Shown here: positions 9,201 through 18,044 of the stretch, one piece after another
How the letters are laid out: every line of letters starts with the position of its first letter
Numbering within the stretch: position 1 is the first letter of the stretch
Notes under the pieces: model-generated
Databases searched by the model: none
What the model saw: only the letters and a program-made list of their open reading frames with translations
What the model was told of the DNA's origin: nothing
Assembly: GCA_036873135.1 (NCBI GenBank)
Contig: JAPTYO010000015.1
Coordinates: 5,540,839 to 5,604,838, forward strand
DNA from: Clarkia xantiana subsp. parviflora
Lineage: Eukaryota; Streptophyta; Magnoliopsida; Myrtales; Onagraceae
Direction of reading: 5' to 3'
DNA: 64,000 bases
Translations under genes and position numbers: made by a program

Positions 9201-11895
9201 CAATGCCGGAGCAACTTACCAGCGGATGGTGAACAAGTTGTTCGGGGACATGCTGGGAAAGACTATGGAGGCATATGTGGATGACATGCTCGTGAAGTCC
9301 CGACAGGCAGGAGACCATGTCCAAAACTTGGCGGCGGCGTTTGAGCGGATGAAATTTCATCAGGTTCGGTTAAACCCAGACAAGTGCGCTTTCGGGGTGA
9401 ACTCGGGGAAATTCCTAGGGTTCATGGTGAGCCAGAGAGGAATCGAGGTGAATCCCGAGAAGCTGCGAGCAATCGAAGAGATGCAGTCTCCGAAGAATCA
9501 TCGGGAGGTTCAAGTGTTGAATGGTCGGTTGGCCGCGATGAATCGATTCCTATCCAAGGCGAGTGACAGATCCATGCCATTTTTTGATGTGCTAAGGGCC
9601 CACAAGAAGTTTGAATGGTCCGACAAGTGCGAGGAGGCATTCCAAGCACTCAAGCAGCACCTCCGTACCCTCCCGCCGTTGGCGAAACCGGTTCCAGGCG
9701 AGCCGCTTTATCTCTATTTGGCTGTTTCTGAAGTTGTTGTTAGTTCTGTTTTGATTAAGATTGTCAAGGGCAACTAAGTGCCTGTCTACTATGTAAGCAA
9801 GGCGTTTGCCAAATCTGAAATGAATTATCCCGCTATTGAGAAGTATCTATTTGCGTTGATTGTTGCCGCTCGAAAGCTACGACCTTACTTTCATGCCCAC
9901 AAGGTTACGGTGTTAACTAATCAGCCCTTGAAGCACTTTTTGAACCGACCGGAGGCGTCGGGGAGACTGGTGAAATGGGACATCGAGCTTACGGAGTTCC
10001 GTATCCATTTCGCTCCGAGAACCGCTATTAAGGGATAGGCATTGGCGGATTTTATAGCTGAGCCTACGGCACCCGATCTAGAAGAAGCGGGTCCCGCAGA
10101 GGGGGTAACAAGGGAAGTCCCGATAGCAGAACAGTCAGAACAGCCAAATGAGGAGAACACTTGGGAGATGTACACTGATGGTTCATCAAGTGTAGAAGGA
10201 TCGGGGGCAGGATTTGTATTGATACCGCCCGGTGGAGGCGAGCCCTTGCGATATGCCTTGGCCTTAACGTTTAGGGCCACCAACAATGAAGCGGAGTATG
10301 AGGCTCTCATCACGGGCCTCAAAATTGCCAAGGGTACGGGGGTCGATCATTTAAAAGTGAAGTGTGATGCTAGTTTGATCGTGAATCAAGTCCAGGGGAA
10401 TTATGAAGCCAAGAGCCCGACAATGAGAAAGTATTTACACGAGGTACAGACTTTGAAGGGAAGCTTCAAAAGCTTCGACATCGAGGAAATCCCGAGGGAA
10501 GAAAATGCGGAGGCAGATACCTTAAGCAAGTTTGCTCTGGGGGTGGCCCCCGAGAAGAATCGGAAGGTGCACTTTCTGGAGAGAGTGATTATCTCAACCA
10601 TCGATCCGACGGAGGTTTGCGCTATTGAAGCAGGATCGGAAGAAGAAGAAGAGAAACCCACATGGATGACCCCGATGGTCACATACTTGACTACGGGGGC
10701 ACTCCCCGACGATGAAGTGGCAGCTGTCAGGTTGCGTCGAATCGCGAACGACTACGTGATGGTGGACAACCAGTTATACAAGAGGGGGCATGTAAAGCCT
10801 TTTCTGAAATGTGTGGCGGAGCCTGATACGAATCGGATCCTGAGAGAGCTGCATGAGGGAGTCGCGGCCTGTCATGAAGGGGCCCGATCCATTGTGAGGA
10901 AGGCGTTGAATCTAGGCTACTATTGGCCTTCGATGAACAAGGAAGCGACAGCGATGGTCCGATCCTGTGATGCATGCCAGAGGTACGCTCCGAATATCGT
11001 AGCTCCTGCCGCGGACTTAATGTCCATCAGAAGTGCGTGGCCCTTCGCACAATGGGGCATTGATTTGGTGGGACCTCTTCCACAAGCAAAAGGTCAGTGC
11101 AAGTATTTACTCGTGGCCATCGATTACTTCTCGAAGTGGATAAAGGCTAAGGCGTTGGCTAAGACGACGGGGCAGCAGATCCTCAAGTTCCTTCAAACTC
11201 TGATCATATCCCGGTATGGGGTTCCTCGAGTGTTGATCAGTGATAATGGCCCTCCGTTCAATGGGGCTCAGTTGAAGGAGTACCTGGAGGAATTGAACAT
11301 TGAGCATCGGACAGCTTCCGTCCACCATGCTCAGACTAATGGCCAAGTCGAATCAGCCAACAAGATCGTGATGGATGGCTTGAAGAAGAGAGTCTACGCT
11401 TTGCAAGGTCATTGGCTGGATGAGCTTGAAAACATGTTGTGGGCTGTTAGAACAACACCCAAGCAATCGACAGGGGAGACTCCGTTTGGCCTTGTTTATG
11501 GCACGGAGGCAGTTGCCCCCGTGGAGATAGCGGTGGCGTCCCATCGCAGGAGGTATTATGAGCCTCTAACGAACGAGGAAATGAGACGTCTAGACTTAGA
11601 CTTGCTCGAGAAGAAAAGGTGGAAGGCTGACGAAGTTCAGGTTCGGATGCGTCTGGCAACAGCCCGATATTATAATCGGCGTGTCAAGTCCCGAAAATTC
11701 TTCATTGGAGAACTTGTCTGGCGGAGGAACGAGTTCGTTCATCAAGATCGGATCAACAAGCTATCACCGAAATGGGAAGGACCTTACAAGATCGTAGGGA
11801 TGCCAGCCCCGAATGCGTACAAGCTAGAAGACCTTGATGGCAAGACGTTAAAGCATTCCTTCAGTGGCGCACACTTGAAGAAGTATCATGTTTGA
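6241..11895 (+). pseudogene. Gag-Pol polyprotein of TAT-2 with three in-frame nonsense codons
   Basis: A single frame of 1885 codons is open except at 6616-6618 (TGA), 9775-9777 (TAA) and 10036-10038 (TAG). Domains in order are a Gag beginning MAGGGKKKQVQ, a CX2HX4HX4C knuckle (YCRYHRANGH), an SR-rich basic stretch, and a protease (IDGGSSSDILF). The reverse transcriptase follows with YVDD intact (AYVDDMLVKS), then its RNase H, a second archaeal-type RNase H (MYTDGSSSVEGSGAGF), and an integrase with HHCC and D, D, E (GIDLVGP, SDNGPPF, GQVESAN). Dual RNase H marks the Tat lineage. Comparison with TAT-4 shows the stops replace Arg (CGA), Gln (CAA) and Gln (CAG) codons, each a C-to-T change. All other catalytic motifs are intact. 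Confidence 0.93.
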
Positions 11896-12129
11896 TATTA
11901 AGTCGCCACGAATGGCGCAAATTGTCTATCGATAAAGATCCGATGTAAGCCAGCTTTGAGTTGTTAATGAATAAAAGAAGTTGCCTTCGATCCTATTGCT
12001 TTTAGATTTATTCTAACTGTTAGTAAGACGTCCTGAAGGGCGCAACAAAAGCCTTCCGAGGTACGACAAAAGCCTTCTGAGGTACAATAAAAGCCTTATG
12101 AGGTATGAGTAAGTCGCCTTTATGGCGCG
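11896..12129. other. Start of the 3' repeat region of TAT-2, degenerate repeats
   Basis: After the pol stop the sequence carries loosely repeated aaaagccttnngaggtac units that grade into the 64-bp array. No gene is seen. Confidence 0.6.
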
Positions 12130-12480
12130 ACAAAAAGCCTTTCGAGGTACGGACAAAAGCCCTAACGGGTCCGCGTAAGTCGTCTATATGATGCGGCCAA
12201 AAGCCCTAAAGGGTACGAAAAAGCCCTAACGGGTCCGCGTAAGTCGTCTATATGATGCGGCCAAAAGCCCTAAAGGATACGAAAAAGCCCTAACGGGTCC
12301 GCGTAAGTCGTCTATATGATGCGGCCAAAAGCCCTAAAGGGTACGAAAAAGCCCTAACGGGTCCGCGTAAGTCATCTATATGACGCGGCAAAAAGCCCTA
12401 ACGGGTGTGGTTAAGTCGTCTGGAATGACGCGATAAAAGCCTTGAAGGGTACGATTAAAGTCGTCTGATTTGGCGCAGTA
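12130..12480. repeat. Tandem array with 64-bp period in TAT-2
   Basis: Units share gggtccgcgtaagtcgtcta and gatgcggccaaaagccctaa. The gcggcc marker lies at 12193, 12257 and 12321, giving a 64-bp period, with degenerate units at both sides. The equivalent region of TAT-4 (about 50760-51090) carries the same family in reverse orientation. Confidence 0.9.
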
Positions 12481-12617
12481 AAAGCCTTAAAGGGGTGTGA
12501 AAGATCATCTTAAGTGATGTATAAAACAGCCTTGAAAGGCGGGGATGAGAAACCTTAAGTGGTAAAATCCCGAGGAAAATGTCGCGAAAGACATACGAAA
12601 TTACATTAAGTAATTTG

Positions 12618-12848
12618 GACGAGAAACCTTAAGTGGTGAAGTCCCGAACGGACGAGAAACCTTAAGTGGTGAAGTCCTGAACGGACGAGAAACCTTAAGT
12701 GGTGAAGTCCCGAACGGACGAGAAACCTTAAGTGGTGAAGTCCTGAACGGAAGAGAAACTTTAAGTGGTGAAGTCCCGAATGGACGAGAAACCTTAAGTG
12801 GTGAAGTCCCAAGTAGACGAGAAACCTTAAGTGGTGAAGTCCCGAGTA
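12618..12848. repeat. Seven-copy 33-bp tandem array in TAT-2
   Basis: Units begin gacgagaaaccttaagtggt and start at 12618, 12651, 12684, 12717, 12750, 12783 and 12816. The array produces a spurious minus-strand open frame with an 11-residue repeat (GLHHLRFLVRS). The TAT-4 counterpart uses a 35-bp version of the same unit. Confidence 0.95.
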
Positions 12849-13053
12849 AAGCATCGGAAGGATGTATGAAGTCATCTTAAAATGGTGCATCGGAACGTTT
12901 TAAGTAACGGATCCAAAGTCACTTTAAATAGTGCAAATGATTAGCGGGACCAAAACAGATGAAAGAAATTTCTTATATAAAGGCTCGAAGGCCCAAAGGT
13001 TCCGATACAAAATATAAAGGAGGAAAAATTACAAGGACTAAAAGAATAGAGCA
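12849..13053. other. Spacer between 33-bp array and antisense gene of TAT-2
   Basis: Short unique sequence with no coding potential seen. It would form the 3' untranslated part of the antisense gene. Confidence 0.4.
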
Positions 13054-13476
13054 TTAAGATTGGTCCTTGTTGGAAGTTGGGTCCTCAGCAGCATCGGAGG
13101 GAGGAAGATTCGGAGGGGCCTGGGCAGAAGGCTTCACAGGGTCAGTCGTTGGAGGATTGGCTATCGGGGTCATGGGATTGAGGAGTTTCCGATGAAGAAG
13201 TAGCTCCTCTTCACTCTGAACTTGTGGTATGCATTTCCGGCCTTGAGCATCGGCTTCTCTGGTGGAAATGATACATCCTTCCCGGAGAGCTGCATCATAA
13301 GCAGTGCTGAAAATTTCGTTCAGAACATAGTCGAAGTTGAAAGGCTTCCTTCCCTCGAAACCAGATCCACTGTCTGAAATCAGCCATTGAAAGGGATGTT
13401 AGGTTTTTCCGGAAAATTACAATCAAACTAAGCAAAGATGAAGACGAACAATAGAGAAGAAAATCTTACCAGACAT
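13054..13476 (-). CDS. Predicted spliced antisense gene (aORF) of TAT-2, 108 aa
   Basis: On the minus strand an ATG at 13476 opens a 7-nt exon (13476-13470, ATGTCTG), followed by GTAAGA. The intron (13469-13374, 96 bp) has CTAAC and pyrimidine-rich sequence and ends ATTTCAG. Exon 2 (13373-13054, 320 nt) joins in frame and ends in TAA, giving 327 nt, exactly 109 codons with stop. The protein (MSDSGSGFEGRKPFNFDYVL at its start) has a compact N-terminal part and a Pro/Asp-rich tail. No ATG occurs between the TATA box at 13641-13647 and the start. Tat elements are known to carry extra ORFs, some antisense. Splicing is inferred from sequence only, and the product is of unknown function. Confidence 0.65.
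13374..13469 (-). other. Predicted 96-bp phase-1 intron of the TAT-2 antisense gene
   Basis: The minus strand starts GTAAGA and ends TTTCAG, with a CTAAC branch-like motif about 35 nt upstream of the acceptor. Removing it keeps the frame from the 7-nt first exon into the 320-nt second exon. Confidence 0.6.
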
Positions 13477-13640
13477 TGTCGATGATCGCTTGGAGAAGAT
13501 GAAGAAGGGTCGGAAGGGTTGAAGGCCTTAGATCACTTGAAGAGCAAAAGAAACTTGGGAAGAAGCTTCGAGTTCGAAAATGGTAGAACTTCCAGAGATT
13601 GAAACGGTGAAGAAGAAATGAATAGTGCCAGGATTTTAGC

Positions 13641-13647
13641 TTTTATA
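13641..13647 (-). promoter_or_regulatory. TATA box of the TAT-2 antisense gene
   Basis: The minus strand reads CTTATAAAAGC. It lies about 165 bp upstream of the predicted ATG, leaving a leader of roughly 135 nt with no upstream ATG, as expected for a pol II promoter inside the element. Confidence 0.55.
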
Positions 13648-13659
13648 AGCAAAAGGACA

Positions 13660-14035
13660 AACTGGATGGATTCGATCTTGACCGTTGAAGACGAAACGAT
13701 TCAATCGTGATCGTCGAGATTGTGGGACGGTACGGAAGAGACGTGGTGACGTAATGAGTGCTTTTTCAGAAAGCAACAGTCACGCCGATTTGAGCGTCGT
13801 TTCATAATCCCCAGCATTTAATGCTGCAGTAACCGAGGAGTCTCCTCGGATTTGGCAACTGCCCATAGAGTCCAGTGGGCCCAAGGCAGTCATGAGTGAG
13901 AAACTCTGTCATACGACAATTGCACGCAAGACAAAAGCCTCCGATGGCAATATCGGGAGGTATGGACATAAAAACCTCCGACGGTGAGGTCGGGAGGTCT
14001 GGAACTAGAAGACACGACGGACTAAAAGCCCCCCA
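13660..14035. other. Region between antisense promoter and polypurine tract of TAT-2
   Basis: No gene is seen. Two short repeats of the type aaaagcctccgatggcaat and aacctccgacggtgaggtcg (about 13932-14010) match the 37-bp array that is expanded in TAT-4 at 50020-50225. Confidence 0.5.
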
Positions 14036-14037
14036 TG

Positions 14038-14050
14038 TCTTGGGGGCAAA
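14038..14050 (+). other. Polypurine tract of TAT-2
   Basis: TCTTGGGGGCAAA lies immediately before the 3' LTR start TGATGGG. The same sequence sits at the same place in TAT-4 (49922-49934, reverse orientation). It would prime plus-strand synthesis. Confidence 0.7.
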
Positions 14051-14788
14051 TGATGGGTTCCGATGTAATCGTTAGCCCCGTTAACAGTCAATAGACGGCG
14101 AGTAAGTCTAGTGGACCTCGTGAAAGGCCGGGAAGGCCCAAAAGCCCAGTACGAAGGGTTCCGACCCTAGCGGTCCCGATATACGAGCTGAATGCTCCCG
14201 ATAAGAAGCCTCTGAGTAGGCCCCAATATGCCTTAGTAAAGGCCCCGATAATAAAGCCCCTCGGAGGCTGGACCTGTCTCATGAGACAAAGGGTCCTGGG
14301 TGGTGACCTAGAATGAGATAACTCTGGAGTCCCCGACAGGAGTTGGGACTCGTGATCAGAGGATAAGACCGAGAAACCCTCCTACTAGATAGAGTAGTGG
14401 GGAAACGGTTAAAGATATAGATAACCTCCCCCGAGATACGCAGGGCGTGCCCGAGATACTCGGAGAATGGGCAAGATACGCGGAGCGTGGGGCGAGATAT
14501 AAGGAATCCCGAACGAGATATGCGGAATCATGAGTACAACGGCCAGTCACGGTCAGAGGTAACTGAGTAACTTCCCCTCCTATATAAAGGAGGAAGTTAC
14601 CTCAGAAAACCATTCTCGAATACGAAAATAGACTATTGCTTACCACCCCATTGATCACATACTCATTTAAGCATCGGAGAGGGATTCTGGGTCACCACCC
14701 AGGTCATCCCCTTTTGCAGGATTACGCGGAGCCCAGGAGTTCGAGCTTTCCGTCAAGAACGTAACGGAGCTTCGCCCGTGATCCAACA
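14051..14788 (+). repeat. 3' LTR of TAT-2 (738 bp)
   Basis: It begins TGATGGGTTCCGATG and ends GTGATCCAACA, matching the LTRs of TAT-4 from end to end with moderate divergence. A TATATAAA box at 14581-14588 sits inside an inverted repeat (14567-14600). The sequence after 14788 is TAT-3 pol, which fixes the right edge. Confidence 0.9.
14567..14600 (+). promoter_or_regulatory. TATA box within an inverted repeat, TAT-2 LTR
   Basis: GTAACTTCCCCTCC, then TATATAAA, then GGAGGAAGTTAC. The arms pair except for a 2-nt bulge, so the core promoter lies in the loop of a potential hairpin or between two halves of a dyad. Confidence 0.75.
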
Positions 14789-17333
14789 ACGATCTTCTTG
14801 TCGGCACCCATCGGGCGCCTTCTCTTTGTGACCGGCTTGATCGCGGGGTCAATCTTCAGCTCATGAGTAATCACATCGGGGCTGATTCCTGGCATGTCGC
14901 TCGGGGACCAGGCAAACAACTCCTTGAATTCCTTCAACAGATCAATCAGTTCTTGGGCCGTCTCCTCAGTCAGAGCGGACCCGATTTTCACCTTCCTCTG
15001 AGGCCCATCGATCTCGACCTCCTTTAAATCCTCCATCGGGGCGGGACGCCCAAACTGCTCTCGGGGATCAGCATCAGTCTGGAAAATAGTCATAGCCTCC
15101 TGATTCCTCCTTCGAGTGGCATTGACGTAGCACTTCCTGGAGGCTATCTGATCGCCATTGACTTCCCCGATTCCTTGGTTGGTCGGAAACTTCATCTTCT
15201 GATGGACAGTTGAGGCAATTGCCCCCAGCGGGTTGATGGTGGTCCTCCCAATAATGGCATTGTAAGTCTCTGCAGACTCGACCACCACGAACTCCACGTT
15301 CCTCTTCTCCGACTTCCAACCACTTCCGAACTCGACCGGCAAGGTAATCATCCCCACCGGGTAAGAGGTAGAGCTAGAAAATCCGACCATCGGGAAGTCC
15401 GCACGCTTCAGATCCTTTTTGGTTTTTCCCATGGCCTCCAGCGCATCCATGAACAAAATATCGGAGGAGCTCCCCCCATCTATCAAGATTCGCTTCATCT
15501 CGTACCCATCCACGTTCTGAGTCACGACCAAAGCATCATCGTGCGGGGTCTCCACACCTATCAGGTCCTCTGCTGAGAAGGGAATCACCATTTCTTCTTT
15601 CAGAGTCCAATTTCGGGCCCTCTTACCCAGCACCACAGCAATAGGAATTCGAGAAGCATAGACCTCCCGAGATGCCGTGGTATCACCTCATGCAGCAAAT
15701 CCTCAATGGATCACATTAATGGTTCCCCGCTTCTCCTTGCGAGCATTGGAAGACTCGGGCTTCTCCTTCTTCGGGGACCGATCGCGGGATCGGGAACGGG
15801 ACCGCGATCGGGACCGGGAACGAGATCGGCCCCGTTGCCCAGCCACAAATTCCTTGAGCTTCCCCCTCTGGATCAGCTTCTCAATCTCCTACTTCAACTC
15901 CCGACAATGGTTAGTGTCGTGACGACAAAAACGATCGGTGCAAGCTCCCATGAACTCTCCATCCTTCTTCGGGGGGTACCTGGCGATACCCTGCCGGTCC
16001 ATCACCGCCAAAACAGCACCCATGGAACAAATGAGAGGAGTGTAACGGTCCTCCCGCTTGTCCGACTTCGAGGGACGTTTGTCTTCCCTCCGATCGAAAC
16101 GGCCTCGACCCCGACTGCTCTCGGGTTTATCTTTTCTTCTGCGATCGTCCGAGGTCTTGAACGACTGCTTCCCCTTGCTCGATTTCGGAGGATCGAGCTC
16201 GCCAGCAGCTATCTTCGACTCATGTACATCGATTTGCTGCTTCACCCTCTTCTGCAGCGCCTCCATGTTCCACACAGCCTTCTCAGCCACGCTGTGCATC
16301 AGGTCGGAACCATATGGTGCTGTCAGGTTCCGAATGAAGGTGCAGATGGTCTCTCCCTCCGACATCTCCTCATCAATCTCGGCCACGCTGGCGGTGTACC
16401 TTTGGTAATAATGCGCCAGCGATTCATCGGGCCTCTGTACCACCTCAGCCAGGGACCTCGCGCTTTTCCGGAGGCGCCGACGGCCCTGGTACTGCAGGAT
16501 GAAACGATCATGCATCTGGGTCCAGGTAGAGATGCACCCTGGAGGAAGACTGAAGAACCACGTCAGGGCCCTCTCACCAAGTGTGGCTGGGAACAGAACG
16601 CACATTATATCGTCATTCGGAGCTCTGCCCATACAAGCCATAACATGCTTCTGGACATGGCGGACTGGATCTCCCTCGCCATCATACTCCTTGATCGTCG
16701 GGATACCAAGCCCTGGCGGGCCAGTGGTGTTCACCAATCGGGGAACAAAGGGATGAGTGGATCGGTCCCTCAGTTCCGACATCATCTTCTTCTGGTCCCC
16801 CATACAGATGCTCACGATCTTCACCACCTGGTCGGGGGTGATGGGACCATTGAGAGGGATGGTCCTGTGCTGCACCGGTCCAGGCCCATCAATCACGAAC
16901 TGCTCCGGCTGAACGGGCTCCTTGCCCTTGTCCTGGTGCTCGGGTTGGGTCTCCTGTCCGTCCTGGTTCTCCCTCGGCGGAGGCGGAGGCAACTCTTCCT
17001 CCTTCTTCTTGGCAGCCTCCCTTCGGTCCAGGAGAGCCTCCATAGTCTCCAGGAATATCGACATGGCATCCATCACAGCCTTCGCCAAGTCCACCTTGGT
17101 CGGTGCATCCTGGTCCTCCTCGGGATCTCTTCTCGGCTCTCCGACGAGTTTTGACTGGAATCCTCGCGATCATCATAACGCCCCCCTGTTTGGGAAACAC
17201 CAGGGGGAGGATCATTCCGATCAACAGTGCGCTCCGGCGGCCCTTAATTCAGAGTTCCAGCAAGATGGCGGGAACCGCCGGATTGTCCTTGTCTCTTCTT
17301 ATGCTTGCCAGCCATCGATCGGGTAGAAGCCAT
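14789..17333 (-). pseudogene. Degenerate Gag-Pol (5' part) of TAT-3
   Basis: It starts MASTRSMAGKHKKR on the minus strand at 17333 and runs out of frame after about 35 codons. A long Gag frame is open at 17094-15889 (MDLAKAVMDAMSIFLETMEA). The zinc knuckle has lost six codons, reading FCRHDTNHC where relatives have YHRANG between R and H. Stops follow at ELK and beside NVIH. Protease sequence resumes near 15636 (IDGGSSSDILFMDALEAMG) and stays open to KKRRRPMGADKKIV-equivalent sequence at 14789, where TAT-2 interrupts it. Several independent lesions mark it as older than TAT-2 and TAT-4. Confidence 0.9.
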
Positions 17334-17353
17334 TTTTTCTTTTCGTTACGACT

Positions 17354-17370
17354 CCCATAGACGGCGCCAA
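17354..17370 (-). other. Primer-binding site of TAT-3
   Basis: The minus strand reads TTGGCGCCGTCTATGGG directly after the LTR end CCAACA. Confidence 0.8.
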
Positions 17371-18040
17371 TGTTGGATCACAGTTGGAACTCCGGCACGT
17401 TCTTGACGGAAGTCTGAACTCCTTTAATCCAAGTAATCCTGCAAGAAGGGGATAGACCGCGCGGTGATCCAGAATCCCTCTCCGATGCTTAAATGAGTAT
17501 CTCGATGTAGGCAAGCAAGTATGAGTATGTGAATGTCAATCCTGAGGTAACTCCTTCCTTTATATAGGGGAGGAGTTACCCCAGTTACCTGTTGCGGTAA
17601 CTGCTGGGGGCAGTTAACCCACGTTCCGTTTATCTCGGCCACTTGCCCACGTTCCGTCTTTTCGGGCCACTTCCCCACTATGTTGATAGTGGGCGTGTTT
17701 CTCGGCCTCATTCTCTGATGGCAAGTCCCGACGGATGTCGGGGACTCTAGAGTTGTCTCCTTTGGTCACCGCTCGGGGCCCCTCGTCATCGGGAGAGGGC
17801 CAGCATTCTTAGGGATTCAATGTCGGGGCCTACTCAAAGGTATATCATCGGGGCCTACTTAAAGGCATATCATCGGGGCCTACTTAAAGGCATATCATCG
17901 GGGGCGTTCAGCTCATATGTCGGGTCCGACTTTGTCGGGACCCCTCGTGTTGGTCTTCTAAGCCTCTTTTGAGGCCCAGTGGGCCTACTTCGCTGTTTAG
18001 TCGTCGTTAATGGGCCTAACGGCTATATCGAAACCCATCA
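17371..18040 (-). repeat. 5' LTR of TAT-3 (670 bp)
   Basis: On the plus strand it begins TGTTGGATCACAG and ends AAACCCATCA, colinear with the TAT-2 and TAT-4 LTRs. The TATATAAA box lies in an inverted repeat at 17546-17580. A short duplication of ggggcctacttaaaggcata occurs at about 17825-17900. Only one LTR is visible. Confidence 0.88.
17546..17580 (-). promoter_or_regulatory. TATA box within an inverted repeat, TAT-3 LTR
   Basis: On the minus strand GGTAACTCC and GGAGTTACC bracket CCCCTATATAAAGG. Compared with TAT-2 and TAT-4, where the arms read GTAACTTCC and GGAAGTTAC, both arms changed in a pairing-preserving way. Confidence 0.75.
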
Positions 18041-18044
18041 GTTG

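Larger units (their letters stand above)
6189..14788 (+). mobile_element. TAT-2: Tat-lineage Ty3/gypsy element, 5' LTR displaced out of the window
   Basis: The internal region starts at the PBS (6189, GGCGCCGTCTGTGGG). It continues through a gag-pol frame (6241-11895), tandem arrays, an antisense spliced gene (13476 to 13054), a polypurine tract and a 3' LTR (14051-14788, ending CCAACA). The 5' LTR is absent at 6188 because TAT-1 appears to have inserted within the PBS. The right LTR edge at 14788 falls inside the pol of TAT-3, so TAT-2 inserted into TAT-3; the next five bases, acgat, are the expected target duplication. Three in-frame stop codons make the copy defective. Confidence 0.85.
14789..18040 (-). 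mobile_element. TAT-3: Tat-lineage Ty3/gypsy element, 5' half only in the window
   Basis: In element orientation (minus) the order is LTR (18040 to 17371), PBS (17370 to 17354), degenerate gag and the start of pol, cut at 14788 by TAT-2. The 3' half with RT, integrase and the other LTR should lie left of the window. The LTR outer edge at 18040 abuts COP-1 sequence, so TAT-3 inserted in COP-1; gttga (18041-18045) is the candidate target duplication. Confidence 0.85.

Noticed and set aside
12606..12890. Minus-strand 94-codon frame with an 11-residue repeat
   Set aside because: It is a by-product of the 33-bp tandem array; 33 is divisible by three, so the frame stays open by chance.
15706..17154. 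Long plus-strand frame of 482 codons
   Set aside because: Shadow of the TAT-3 gag pseudogene on the other strand; composition mirrors the Gag codons.
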